Source: Paenibacillus sp. FSL R5-0345
Lineage (GTDB): Bacteria; Bacillota; Bacilli; Paenibacillales; Paenibacillaceae
Direction: 5' to 3'
NCBI RefSeq assembly: GCF_000758585.1
Contig: NZ_CP009281.1
Location: 2,914,001 to 2,978,000, forward strand
Length of the DNA: 64,000 nt
The notes beneath the pieces were generated by a model that saw only the letters and a list, made by a program, of their open reading frames with translations, searched no databases and was not told the DNA's origin. The position numbers and the translations under genes were made by a program. Numbering within the stretch: position 1 is the first letter of the stretch; every line of letters starts with the position of its first letter. Of this stretch, positions 8,526-17,513 are shown piece by piece.

Positions 8526-9374
8526 ATGGGTAATCAGACGAGATTACAGGCATTATCAGATTTCTTAAAAGCACGTCGTGCAGCGATCTCACCCAGCTCT
8601 GTTGGATTGCCAGAAGGTACACGCAGGAGAACGCCTGGGCTTCGAAGGGAAGAAGTTGCACAGCTAGCGGGGGTAAGCAGTACCTGGTATACATGGCTAG
8701 AGCAGGGTAGGGATATTAAAGTATCTTCATCTGTTCTAGATTGTATCGCAACAGCTCTAAAGCTGACTCCTGATGAGCGGAAGTATCTTTTTGCACTGGC
8801 ATTAGAGACTGGAACAGGAAACGTTCTATTTCAGCAAGAAGAATCCTCTGTAATCAGTCCTTCTCTACAGAAGATTTTACAGGAGCTTAAGACCTGTCCT
8901 ACGATTATTTCAGACCGACGTTGCGGGATTGTAGGTTGGAATGAGGCGGCAGCACATGTGTTTCTTGATTTCTCCAAGCTGCCCATTGAGGAGAGAAACA
9001 TGATTCGGTTGTTATTTGTTCGCAAGGAGTTCAGACGTTTAGCTGTAAATTGGGAACAGTTCGTAAGCGGTTATCTATCCATCTTCAGGGCTTATTACGG
9101 ACAATATGTTGAGGATCGCTGGTACGATGAATTTATAGAGGAATTAAAGGGACTACACCCAGCGTTTAATGAAATGTGGGAACAAAGCCGTGTAAGCTCC
9201 GCTCCGGATGTCCTACTGGAGTTCAGACATGCCAAAGCTGGGAAAATGTTATTTCATTTAACCTCGCTACAGGTTCAAGGCAGCACAGATTTACGCTGTA
9301 GTATTTATACACCTGCCGCTGATTCGAATACTGAAATCAAGCTGAAGCAGCTTATGGAGCAGCATAAAGAATGA
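8526..9374 (+). CDS. XRE-family regulator with MmyB-like ligand-binding domain
   Basis: Helix-turn-helix (about residues 10-75; RRTPGLRREEVAQLAGVSST and WYTWLEQGR are diagnostic) followed by a PAS-like MmyB/MltR-type ligand domain (about 95-275). Regulators with this layout usually sit divergent from the gene they control and are often repressors. Here the divergent gene is fabF. At least one structure of this ligand domain is remembered to hold a fatty acid, which would fit a lipid signal, but that is inference. The ORF is open 14 codons upstream; ATG 8526 is chosen because GAGGAGAG lies eight bases before it. Confidence 0.85.
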   Translation: MGNQTRLQALSDFLKARRAAISPSSVGLPEGTRRRTPGLRREEVAQLAGVSSTWYTWLEQGRDIKVSSSVLDCIATALKLTPDERKYLFALALETGTGNVLFQQEESSVISPSLQKILQELKTCPTIISDRRCGIVGWNEAAAHVFLDFSKLPIEERNMIRLLFVRKEFRRLAVNWEQFVSGYLSIFRAYYGQYVEDRWYDEFIEELKGLHPAFNEMWEQSRVSSAPDVLLEFRHAKAGKMLFHLTSLQVQGSTDLRCSIYTPAADSNTEIKLKQLMEQHKE

Positions 9375-9426
9375 CCAAGTTCCAGCCTGCAAGGTTTTCT
9401 TAAAGGCTAATACGCTTATTCATAGA

Positions 9427-9475
9427 AAACGAGAGTGTCCGCCAGCCATTTACGTGGCTATGGACACTCCCGTTT
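9427..9475. terminator. Bidirectional terminator between regulator and MFS gene
   Basis: Long stem GAGAGTGTCC/GGACACTCCC extended by AAC/GTT, with an inner GCCA/TGGC helix and A and T runs at its flanks. Lies between convergent genes. Confidence 0.8.
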
Positions 9476-9488
9476 AAACATTGGAAGA

Positions 9489-10658
9489 TTAATTAGTGGT
9501 TATATTCTTTTTATTGCCGGTTTTCTTTCCATAGATTCGGAACAATATTAATCCAAACAGCATGCCGATAAATGACATCACGGATATTGTTAAGTAAAGG
9601 GCCTTACCGCCGAAGGCTTCATATAAGGCTCCTCCAGCATAAGAAGCGAGAATGCCTGATACCCCGAAGAACAATAGCGCCAGTACTGTTTGACCCGTAG
9701 CCCGCCACTCCTCAGGCACAATACTATACAGATACTGAATAGCTGCGGAGTAGAATACTGGAAAGGTAAGGATTTGTAGTATCTGTAGATAAGCTAGCAA
9801 ATGCGGATCAGTAATCCAAGCGGAAATAAAGAATCGAAGAAAATAAAAGGCTCCGGAAATCGAAATAATGATCAGCTCTTTTCCTTTGCGAAGCCACCAA
9901 AAGCTTAAAGCAAAGACAATAATCTCACTCATTGCGGCGATAAAGAACGATTGACCTACTAATTCAGGACTGCCACCAAGCTCACGGATATAAACACCAA
10001 GGAAGGTATCGTTCATTCGCGCAGGAACGGAGCTGATAAAGATAAGCACTAGAAACAACAGCGTTTCTTTGTTGCTTAGAAAATGCTTTAAGCTGTCAAG
10101 AGTAACCGGTTTACCCGTGACTGGAGCATCAGGCATGAACCAGCTGACGATGAAGCTTGTAAGGCTAATACCAACGAACAGCATGGCCATCCCATGAGAG
10201 CCGAAGTAACTCAGCACATAACCTGTGAGCAAGGCCATTACACCGTACCCTAAGGCACCGTATGTGCGTATCGACCCATAGCTAATTCCAGCTGCTTCGG
10301 AAACCCGGAAATTCAAGCTTTCAGCTAGCGGATCGATAGGCATCAAGAAGAAATATAGCAGCATAGCAAAAAGAATAAGTCCCACATAGCTATTGGAATC
10401 GAATAAAAAGTATCCCGTCACCGCAGAGCATAACAACAGAACTAAAAGTACCTTGCGGATCGTTCTTGTTTTGTCGCTGATCATCCCCCATAAGGGTTGA
10501 GCAATAATGGTAACAAAACCTCCAGTACCAATAATGAATCCAATTTGCGCCGGATTTAAACCTTGCTCTCCTAGATAGACTGGCAGAAAAGGAATGAACA
10601 TCGCCAGCAATGCAAAATACAAAAAGTTAAATCCTCGTAATAGTGTTGGTGCCTTCAT
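9489..10658 (-). CDS. MFS transporter, MFS_1-like/LacY-related
   Basis: Twelve-helix inner-membrane carrier of 389 residues. The loop 2-3 motif GMISDKTRTIRK, the RTYGALGYGVMA segment in TM5 and the overall layout match the family that includes PPP (phenylpropionate) and nucleoside/LacY-like symporters. The substrate cannot be predicted. The start is ATG, with AGGTAAAGAAAC as a weak ribosome site. It stands alone between a bidirectional terminator and the divergent exoA gene. Confidence 0.82.
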   Translation of the reverse strand: MKAPTLLRGFNFLYFALLAMFIPFLPVYLGEQGLNPAQIGFIIGTGGFVTIIAQPLWGMISDKTRTIRKVLLVLLLCSAVTGYFLFDSNSYVGLILFAMLLYFFLMPIDPLAESLNFRVSEAAGISYGSIRTYGALGYGVMALLTGYVLSYFGSHGMAMLFVGISLTSFIVSWFMPDAPVTGKPVTLDSLKHFLSNKETLLFLVLIFISSVPARMNDTFLGVYIRELGGSPELVGQSFFIAAMSEIIVFALSFWWLRKGKELIIISISGAFYFLRFFISAWITDPHLLAYLQILQILTFPVFYSAAIQYLYSIVPEEWRATGQTVLALLFFGVSGILASYAGGALYEAFGGKALYLTISVMSFIGMLFGLILFRIYGKKTGNKKNITTN

Positions 10659-10794
10659 AAGTTTCTTTACCTCACGTATTAAATATTATTTAGATAGAGT
10701 CAATTTTGTTATTGTAACATGGATGGTGAATGATTAGGATATAAAACTATGATAAACTGAGAATAATTAAAGCAAAATGCAAGGAGAAAAGTCG

Positions 10795-11556
10795 ATGATC
10801 AAGCTGGTATCATGGAATGTTAATGGCCTTCGGGCATGTGTCAAAAAAGGGTTTAATGACTATTTCAAAGAAGTAGATGCTGATATCTTTTGTGTTCAAG
10901 AGACAAAGCTTCAGGAAGGGCAAATTACACTGGAGCATGGTGAAGAATACGATCAATACTGGAATTACGCAGTGAAGAAGGGCTATTCCGGTACGGCTAT
11001 ATTTACTAAAATCAAGCCGATCTCTGCAAGATATGGAATGGAAGAAGATGAGGAAGCAGAAGGTCGTATCATAACATTAGAGTTTGAACATTTTTATCTG
11101 GTCAACGTCTATACGCCTAATGCCAAACGAGATCTGTCTCGATTGGATTACAGAATGGAATGGGAGGACCGTTTCCGAAAATATCTCTTAGAACTGGACA
11201 AGAGTAAACCGGTAGTTGTCTGTGGAGACCTAAATGTAGCCCATGAGGATATCGATATCAAGAATGCAAAGGCTAACCGTGGGAACTCTGGTTTTACAGA
11301 TGAAGAGAGAGGCAAAATGAGTACGCTGCTAGAATCGGGCTTCATTGATACTTTCAGATATCTCCACCCGGAGCTAGAGGGAGTGTATTCATGGTGGTCT
11401 TATATGCCGAAGGTGAGAGAGCGGAATGTGGGTTGGCGGATTGATTATTTCTTAGCTTCTTCTAGACTTGCGCCTAATGTACTTGATGCTCAAATTGATT
11501 GTCAGATTATGGGCAGTGATCATTGTCCAGTCATTTTGAAGCTTGCAGATTTTTGA
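10795..11556 (+). CDS. exoA: Exodeoxyribonuclease III / AP endonuclease ExoA
   Basis: Base-excision repair enzyme that cuts at abasic sites and removes 3' blocks. All family motifs are present: SWNVNGLRA (Asn 7), CVQETKLQ (catalytic Glu), GDLNVAHEDID, the RYLHPE loop, WRIDYFL and the final GSDHCPV with the catalytic Asp-His. Length 253 is that of Bacillus ExoA. An in-frame ATG 18 bases upstream overlaps AAGGAGAAA, which is the ribosome site, so ATG 10795 is the start. It is a single-gene unit ended by a clear terminator. Confidence 0.95.
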   Translation: MIKLVSWNVNGLRACVKKGFNDYFKEVDADIFCVQETKLQEGQITLEHGEEYDQYWNYAVKKGYSGTAIFTKIKPISARYGMEEDEEAEGRIITLEFEHFYLVNVYTPNAKRDLSRLDYRMEWEDRFRKYLLELDKSKPVVVCGDLNVAHEDIDIKNAKANRGNSGFTDEERGKMSTLLESGFIDTFRYLHPELEGVYSWWSYMPKVRERNVGWRIDYFLASSRLAPNVLDAQIDCQIMGSDHCPVILKLADF

Positions 11557-11574
11557 GATCAAAATAAATGATTG

Positions 11575-11616
11575 AAGGCCGCTAAGTTCCTGTGTAAGGG
11601 AGAGCGGCCTTTATTT
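11575..11616. terminator. Terminator between exoA and serine hydrolase
   Basis: AAGGCCGCT pairs with AGCGGCCTT (11575-11583 with 11603-11611) over a 19-base loop, followed by a T-rich stretch. It may serve both converging genes. Confidence 0.75.
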
Positions 11617-11630
11617 TACGGGTGTGAATA

Positions 11631-13070
11631 CTAAATTCTGCCAATCATATCATCGAATTCAAGCGGACCCATGTTTACATTAATCTTCGATTTAAGCAAT
11701 AACATGTTCTCTAATATTTTAATCTCAAGAGTGATATAGAAGGGCATTTCAACAAACAGCAAGGACAACTGAAGTTGATCTTCTGCTAACCAAGTAAAGC
11801 TGGACATAATCCGGTTCATGGAAGGCTCAAGAATTAGCGCAAAGCTTTCGAGCCATTGTCCTCGGCCTAATCGAATGACATTGCTCTCACCAAGCTTACT
11901 TATTAAAGTAACCTCAGCGTCTTCATTGTTGAAGGAGATCGAGAAGGTAGCTAGTGAGAATTGGTTGTTTTCGAGTGTATAGGTCATATCATTTATTTGA
12001 TCTTCCAGAATGGAGGACTGTTGCAATTGTGGAGGATTTATCGATAAATTCTTTAATTGGTCTACCAAGGCTGCAGATGAAGACTGATCTTCAGGAAGAG
12101 GTGCATCCTTCATATTGGGTAGTAGATGCTCCCACACTGCATTTAATATTCCTTCTGTGCTAGATGATGCGCTTGTAATAGCTATTACAGCGTCTTGGCC
12201 TGGTAGAACAATACAGAGTTGTCCGAATGCGCCATCTGCCCGGTAGGCTCCATGCTGGCATCTCCAAAATTGAAAACCATATCCATGCGCCCAGTCATGA
12301 TCGCCTTCGCCATTCGAGATGTGTTTGGAAGTGGCCTCATCTATCCACTCTTCAGGTAAAAGACGCTGATTATTCCAGATGCCTTTCTGTAAGAAGAGCT
12401 GGCCGAATTTAGCGATATCCTCTGTGGTTATGTTTAAACCGTATCCGCCAGTGTTAATTCCACGGGGACAGGATTCCCAAGTGGCACTACGGATACCAAG
12501 AGGCGTGAAGAGACGTGGTTCTAAGTATTCAAGCAGCGTTTGTCCGGTGACCTTTTGAATAATCGCAGATAGCATGTAAGTAGCGCCGGTATTATAGAGA
12601 AAATGCGTTCCAGGTTCTTTTTCTACAGGGACCGTGAAGAAGGCTTTCACCCAATTCCCGTCCGCACTTTGTTTAAGGGGATCCATCGTGTCCACGACTT
12701 GTCCTGTACCCATTATCAATAGATGCTTAATGCTCATTTTGGATAAATTGCTTGTAATCTCCTCAGGTGAATCCTCAGGAAAGAACGAAATAACCGAATC
12801 ATCAAGAGTGATGAGTTTCTCTGTCACAGCAAAACCGATAGCAGTTGAAGTGAAGCTTTTGCTCAGGGAAAAAAGCATATGCGGAAGGTCGGGCTTATAA
12901 GGAGACCACCAGCCTTCCGAGATTACATATCCATGACGAAGGAGCATAAAGCTGTGCAGACCTAAGCTTTGCGCCTCTACTGCATCAATAAAGCTGGAAA
13001 TTGCGGCTGATGAAATGCCCTGCTCTTCTGGAAGACTTCTAGACAACTGCAAGCTACTTGTAGTTTCCAT
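11631..13070 (-). CDS. Beta-lactamase-fold serine hydrolase (class C-like)
   Basis: Penicillin-binding-protein/AmpC-like fold in residues 1-340, with the S-x-x-K nucleophile motif in LFSLSKSFTST (about residue 70) and the Y-x-N motif in FLYNTGATYML (about 160). The C-terminal 130 residues form a separate beta-rich domain. No signal peptide is visible, so it is probably cytoplasmic, as are many esterase/peptidase members of this family. True beta-lactamase activity is unlikely. RBS is TAGGAGATG. It may be cotranscribed with the VanZ-RDD gene upstream (88-base gap). Substrate unknown. Confidence 0.85.
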   Translation of the reverse strand: METTSSLQLSRSLPEEQGISSAAISSFIDAVEAQSLGLHSFMLLRHGYVISEGWWSPYKPDLPHMLFSLSKSFTSTAIGFAVTEKLITLDDSVISFFPEDSPEEITSNLSKMSIKHLLIMGTGQVVDTMDPLKQSADGNWVKAFFTVPVEKEPGTHFLYNTGATYMLSAIIQKVTGQTLLEYLEPRLFTPLGIRSATWESCPRGINTGGYGLNITTEDIAKFGQLFLQKGIWNNQRLLPEEWIDEATSKHISNGEGDHDWAHGYGFQFWRCQHGAYRADGAFGQLCIVLPGQDAVIAITSASSSTEGILNAVWEHLLPNMKDAPLPEDQSSSAALVDQLKNLSINPPQLQQSSILEDQINDMTYTLENNQFSLATFSISFNNEDAEVTLISKLGESNVIRLGRGQWLESFALILEPSMNRIMSSFTWLAEDQLQLSLLFVEMPFYITLEIKILENMLLLKSKINVNMGPLEFDDMIGRI

Positions 13071-13158
13071 TCATTCATCTCCTAAATTTTGAGAATCCGT
13101 ACCTTCCTATTTTATAATAAATTCCATGGTATAAATACTAGATATAAGGGAGGATTTT

Positions 13159-14295
13159 TCAATTCTCTATAGAACTACTGATTGAGGCATCGGTATGCGG
13201 TCTTTTCTCTGGCCATGAAATCACATGCGAGGTTCGGCTTAATTTCTCATAGATTAGCTGGTCATCTTTTTTGAATACCTTAATGATTAAATGAATAAAG
13301 AAAGCTAAATCGACCAGTAGAACAAAGAGATAAGCTACCGTTCTCAATGGTGAAGATAGAAGCCCCGTCACATCAGAATCGATAACAATAGCGTGAAGTC
13401 CAAGGATTACCCAATATAACAGACCATATCGGATCATAAGCGCCCAGAAAGAAGCCCGATTACCACTGTTCGTTACCCGAATCCGTACAATCCATTTGCC
13501 TAAGGTCCGCCCACCGGTGAAAGCTGGAATCAGGATGAAGTACATCCCTGTTACAATCCAGAAAGCACTTTTTATATCGAATCCATAAAGTACACCAAAC
13601 CCAATGATCCACACCATACTATCGATGAAAAAAGCAATCCCTCTGCGGGTATAGGAGACTCTTTTGGCGGAACGATCGATATTCGTATCCAGTTGTTCTA
13701 TGCGTGGCAGTAACCCGTTTATCCAGATAGCAATTCGGAATCCAAAGATCCCTCCCAGCGTGTTGGTAATAAGATCATCGACATCAAATAGACGGTAGGG
13801 ATGATCAAAAAAGCCGTAGATGCCTGTAACCTGAGTGACCTCAAAAGATAACGAAAGCATGAAAGACAAGAGAATACACATTCCCCAGCGCGTTCGAAAA
13901 TAGTAGCCCAGAAACAATCCAAACGGCACTGTCAGAGCGATGTTAAATATCACCTGTAAAAAAGCGGGCTCTCGTAGTAAAGACCAATACGTTGAAATCT
14001 GATCAGGTATGATCTTAGAGCCGTCTATAATATCTTGTATGAACTGAAGAGGGATGAGCTGCATGATACTCCCTGAAGGCGTCATATTATGTCTTGAGGA
14101 AGGCATCGGAAGCAATACGAGAAAATAAGCGTTCATCAGATAGAGCAAGAGTAAGTATAGGATTAAAGCTCTAAGCTTATGAATGTAGCCGTGTCTACGG
14201 TATTGAACGATTAGAAAAGGGAGCGTGAAGATCAATGCCGCTATAGGAAACATCATAAAGGCATAAGAAATTGGGAAAAAGTAAGAATGAAACAT
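13159..14295 (-). CDS. VanZ-like and RDD domain membrane protein
   Basis: Membrane protein of 378 residues joining two families. An N-terminal VanZ-like domain (about residues 1-195; NIALTVPFGLFLGY, SFEVTQ, then DVDDLITNTLGG) is followed by an RDD domain (about 205-340; RRGIAFFIDSMVW with Arg and Asp, and GGRTLGKWIVRIRV). About ten hydrophobic segments are present. VanZ in enterococci gives low-level teicoplanin resistance, but most VanZ-like proteins have no known role. The fusion recurs in Paenibacillus and other Bacillales, from memory. The ATG has a poor ribosome site (CAGGTGACTT). Confidence 0.83.
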   Translation of the reverse strand: MFHSYFFPISYAFMMFPIAALIFTLPFLIVQYRRHGYIHKLRALILYLLLLYLMNAYFLVLLPMPSSRHNMTPSGSIMQLIPLQFIQDIIDGSKIIPDQISTYWSLLREPAFLQVIFNIALTVPFGLFLGYYFRTRWGMCILLSFMLSLSFEVTQVTGIYGFFDHPYRLFDVDDLITNTLGGIFGFRIAIWINGLLPRIEQLDTNIDRSAKRVSYTRRGIAFFIDSMVWIIGFGVLYGFDIKSAFWIVTGMYFILIPAFTGGRTLGKWIVRIRVTNSGNRASFWALMIRYGLLYWVILGLHAIVIDSDVTGLLSSPLRTVAYLFVLLVDLAFFIHLIIKVFKKDDQLIYEKLSRTSHVISWPEKRPHTDASISSSIEN

Positions 14296-14445
14296 AAGTC
14301 ACCTGCCGAATCATTGTTTTTGTGGAAGAAAAGGAGTCTGCTGCAAACTAGCGTTCCCGGCTCATTATAAAATTTTATGATAGGGAACTCAACTTATTTA
14401 TTTAGCGCTTCCGGCATACATATGTTTATAGAGGAGCGTGAAGTG

Positions 14446-14793
14446 ATGGAGAAAAAGGTACAGCAGTATTATCGTCTGAAGCAAAAACAAAAGGAAATCG
14501 AAAAAGAACTGGGGGAGCTTCGCCAGGAAATTCTAAGCTATTGTAGTGAGCAGGGGGCAACTGAGACTGAAATTGGAAGCTACAAGGTGAAGCTAGTGAT
14601 GCAGAACCGCAAAGAATATGATGATCTGAAGCTTTATGAAACCTTATCAGACCCTGAAGTGTGGCGTATGCTCTCTAAATCAGACCCAGCGAAGGTAGCA
14701 AGTTTGACCAAGCTTAACGTAATCTCTGAAGACAAGATTATGCATACCTATTCTTTAAAGACCGTAACTTTGCTGCAGGTGGATAAAAAATAA
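14446..14793 (+). CDS. Hypothetical coiled-coil protein
   Basis: I do not recognise a family. The product is 115 residues: a charged N-terminal helix (about residues 5-38, EKKVQQYYRLKQKQKEIEKE) likely to form a coiled coil, then a compact region with alternating strands ending in KTVTLLQVDKK. No signal peptide, membrane segment or Cys cluster. The frame is open 23 codons further upstream; ATG 14446 is chosen because GAGGAG lies ten bases before it, with an adjacent GTG at 14443 as a possible alternative. Followed by a terminator, so it is monocistronic. Confidence 0.65.
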   Translation: MEKKVQQYYRLKQKQKEIEKELGELRQEILSYCSEQGATETEIGSYKVKLVMQNRKEYDDLKLYETLSDPEVWRMLSKSDPAKVASLTKLNVISEDKIMHTYSLKTVTLLQVDKK

Positions 14794-14805
14794 GGATTTT
14801 TACGT

Positions 14806-14835
14806 GAGCGGTTCCCTTCATGGGGGCCGCTTTCT
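14806..14835 (+). terminator. Terminator after coiled-coil gene
   Basis: AGCGGTTCCC pairs with GGGGGCCGCT (two G-T pairs) around TTCAT, then TTTCTT. Confidence 0.75.
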
Positions 14836-14961
14836 TATAACGAATCGCAACTCTTAGCATTTTGCGTTAAAATAAGAAGTGAAGCTGACCGTCTGCTGTT
14901 AAGGAGCTCCGGTGCTTTGGTGCGACAGTAAAGCAACCATAGAGATGGAGGAAGAGAATTC

Positions 14962-16194
14962 ATGAAAGATTTTGATGTCATGTTAGAGAAATATGCGAAC
15001 CTGGTTGTAAAGGTTGGGGTAAATGTACAGCCTGGACAAGTCTTAATGGTGCATGCGCCTATTGAAACTGCTGAGCTTACTCGCTTGATTGTAGGTAAAG
15101 CCTATGAAGCAGGTGCTAAATATGTAATTGTTGAATGGGACGATGAAGCGACTACACGGATTCGTTATGAAAAAGCTCCGGAAGATTCCTTTGATTATTA
15201 TCCACAGTGGCAAGCAGAAATGATGGAGAAGTTTGCGGAAGAGAACGGCGCCATCTTACATATTAAAGTACCTGATCCGGAATTGTTCAATGGTATTGAT
15301 TCTTCCAAAGTATCAAGAGCAGTTAAAGCGGCAGCTGTTGCTCGCAAAAACTACTCCAAATATACCCGCAATAGCAAAATCAGCTGGTCTCTCGTTAAGG
15401 CTCCGACGCGTGCTTGGGCAAACAAAGTGTTTGCCGATCTCCCTGAGGAAGATCGAGTAGAAGCGATGTGGGAAGCCGTATTCCAGATGAATCGTGTAGG
15501 TAGCGAGGATCCTGTTGCCGCGTGGAGAGAACATATCGGTCATTTAAAAGAGAGTCAGGATAGAATGAACGCTAAGCGTTATAAAAGCCTGCATTACCGT
15601 GCACCGGGAACGGACCTACATGTGGAGCTTCCGGAAGGTCATCTGTGGCGCGGAGGCGGTGGAGAGAATGATAAAGGTGTGTATTTCGTGGCAAATATGC
15701 CAACCGAAGAAATCTATTCGATGCCCCATCGTACAGGTGTGAATGGTACAGTTAGAAGTACACTCCCTTTGAATCTGAATGGACGTTTGGTAGAAGGTCT
15801 TTCATTCACCTTTAAAGATGGAAAAGTAGTAGCATATGAAGCTGAATCTGGACGTGAGCATCTGACTTCGCTGCTGGCAACGGATGAAGGTGCATCCTAT
15901 TTAGGAGAAGTGGCTTTAGTGCAGCATGATTCTCCAATCTCTCGCTTGAACCGAATTTTCTACAATACAGGGATTGATGAGAATGCCTCCTGCCATTTCG
16001 CGTTGGGAAGTGCCTATCCTGTCAATATTGAAGGCGGCACAAAGCTTACGAATCAAGAGCTTGTCGCACGAGGTGCTAATGTCAGCTTAACACATGTCGA
16101 TTTTATGATCGGTTCGGCAGAACTGGATATTGATGGAGAACTGGCGGATGGTACGATTGAACCGGTATTCCGTAGGGGAAATTGGGTGCTGTAA
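14962..16194 (+). CDS. M29 family aminopeptidase
   Basis: Cytoplasmic metallo-aminopeptidase of the thermophilic aminopeptidase family (AmpS/AmpT), which releases N-terminal residues from peptides using two metal ions. The N-terminal domain has VGVNVQPGQVLMV. Metal-site segments in the C-terminal domain are NMPTEEIYSMPH, YLGEVALVQ, CHFALGSAYP and LTHVDFMIGS. Length 410 is typical. Ribosome site GGAGGAAGAG precedes the ATG. Single-gene unit with a terminator downstream. Confidence 0.92.
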   Translation: MKDFDVMLEKYANLVVKVGVNVQPGQVLMVHAPIETAELTRLIVGKAYEAGAKYVIVEWDDEATTRIRYEKAPEDSFDYYPQWQAEMMEKFAEENGAILHIKVPDPELFNGIDSSKVSRAVKAAAVARKNYSKYTRNSKISWSLVKAPTRAWANKVFADLPEEDRVEAMWEAVFQMNRVGSEDPVAAWREHIGHLKESQDRMNAKRYKSLHYRAPGTDLHVELPEGHLWRGGGGENDKGVYFVANMPTEEIYSMPHRTGVNGTVRSTLPLNLNGRLVEGLSFTFKDGKVVAYEAESGREHLTSLLATDEGASYLGEVALVQHDSPISRLNRIFYNTGIDENASCHFALGSAYPVNIEGGTKLTNQELVARGANVSLTHVDFMIGSAELDIDGELADGTIEPVFRRGNWVL

Positions 16195-16202
16195 GTGAAA
16201 AT

Positions 16203-16246
16203 AAGGCCGTAATGATCCCTTTGGGGGAGGGTTACGGCCTTTTCTT
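16203..16246. terminator. Terminator between aminopeptidase and hypothetical gene
   Basis: AAGGCCGTAA pairs with TTACGGCCTT (one offset), with inner TCCC/GGGG, then TTTTC. Lies between converging genes. Confidence 0.82.
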
Positions 16247-16256
16247 TTGAGAATAT

Positions 16257-17360
16257 TTATAAATTTATTACAGCGTTTATTTCGCGCAAAGCGTCTTCCA
16301 GATCTTCGCCTCTTTCATTCATGCGGTTTGCTAGCTGCTTACAATCATCAAGTTGTTCCTCTGTTAGCGGTCCTGCAAAATGCAGCGCTTCTATATAGTA
16401 ATAAATGAAGTAATAATTCTCAATTTCAATGATCTCCAAATCTATTAAGGGATTTAAACGTTGGATGCATTCCTGAGCCAGTGCATTTCCAAGATGCTCC
16501 ATTTGTATGAACACTTCTAGGTCAGACTTCCCGTAAATATATGGAATCGTGTCACTGTAGCTGCTAAGAACTGCGTCGGTCCAATAATCTAAATATTCAG
16601 TGACTGAGAAATGTTGATTCTGCAACATCAGCTCTCGAAATTGTAAATCTTTTGCATGATCAAATGGGAAAATCTTTGCGAATAAAGCAGGTTCGATGGT
16701 TTTTGGCATCACAATACTGTAATCTAAGTCATTGTTCCCTGTGGAGGCAAAGGCAATAAAGTCTTCAGTTGTATTTAATGACTGAAGCTCACCCTCAGTG
16801 ATCAAACGCTGCATTGCTTTTAGCGTCAGCAGATAATACCCCATTTTAATAATCCCTGCTTCAAAGGCGATGATAGGTTGATCCTCCGTGTTAAAGAGAA
16901 AATCTTCTTCTGGATAAGTTGTCAGATCTGCTAGTTGGGTAAAATAATTCACGATCTTATCGTCTTCAAGCCATAAGTGGTACCGAAAATCCCCCTGATT
17001 ATATTTCAACCAGTTTATTGAACGTTCATCTCGATCCTTTGGATTTCTCTCTAAAGCTCGCTGGAAACCTTCAAGGGTATTTAGATAAATGTTGATGTTA
17101 TAAAACTCATCAGCTTGAAGATTAAAAACATAGACATCTTTATTGTCAGGTCCACTCGCGAAAGAAGAAATGACTGCTTTACTGTTCTTAACGAGAGTAT
17201 TTACAAAACTTTCAGCTGTAACAATTTCGATATGATTAGGTTTAGTGGGACTAAATTTTGCTCTGTTTCCATCATATAAAAGATAGTAACCTTCTTGGTG
17301 GAACGGAGTTCTCTCTTCAAGCACACGTCCAAGCTGTGAATAAAATGTATTCATGTCCAT
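16257..17360 (-). CDS. Hypothetical protein, acidic, 367 residues
   Basis: I recognise no family. The sequence is acidic, soluble and alpha/beta in character, rich in Tyr and Phe (YYLLYDGN, NYYFIYYYIEAL), with no signal peptide, membrane segment or catalytic-looking motif. The N-terminal third may be a separate domain from the helical C-terminal part (about 290-365, LTEEQLDDCKQLANRMNERG). Start ATG 17360 follows AGAAAGAAG closely; ATG 17354 is an alternative. The gene lies between two bidirectional terminators, so it is transcribed alone. Confidence 0.7.
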   Translation of the reverse strand: MDMNTFYSQLGRVLEERTPFHQEGYYLLYDGNRAKFSPTKPNHIEIVTAESFVNTLVKNSKAVISSFASGPDNKDVYVFNLQADEFYNINIYLNTLEGFQRALERNPKDRDERSINWLKYNQGDFRYHLWLEDDKIVNYFTQLADLTTYPEEDFLFNTEDQPIIAFEAGIIKMGYYLLTLKAMQRLITEGELQSLNTTEDFIAFASTGNNDLDYSIVMPKTIEPALFAKIFPFDHAKDLQFRELMLQNQHFSVTEYLDYWTDAVLSSYSDTIPYIYGKSDLEVFIQMEHLGNALAQECIQRLNPLIDLEIIEIENYYFIYYYIEALHFAGPLTEEQLDDCKQLANRMNERGEDLEDALREINAVINL

Positions 17361-17447
17361 TCTTCTTTCTACTATGATTTAAATGAATGATTCGACAATT
17401 TCTTCTTTTTTCCTCTAAGAGCCGCTGTCCAATGTGACGCTGGATCT

Positions 17448-17494
17448 AAAAAAACGCCGGAGCTCTCTCCAATAGAGAGTCCAGCGTTTTTTTA
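17448..17494. terminator. Terminator after trpS
   Basis: Long stem AACGCCGGAGCTCTCT/AGAGAGTCCAGCGTT with mismatches, flanked by seven A on one side and seven T on the other, so it works in both directions. On the minus strand it ends trpS. Confidence 0.88.
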
Positions 17495-17513
17495 TTGCCC
17501 ATACGGATCAGAT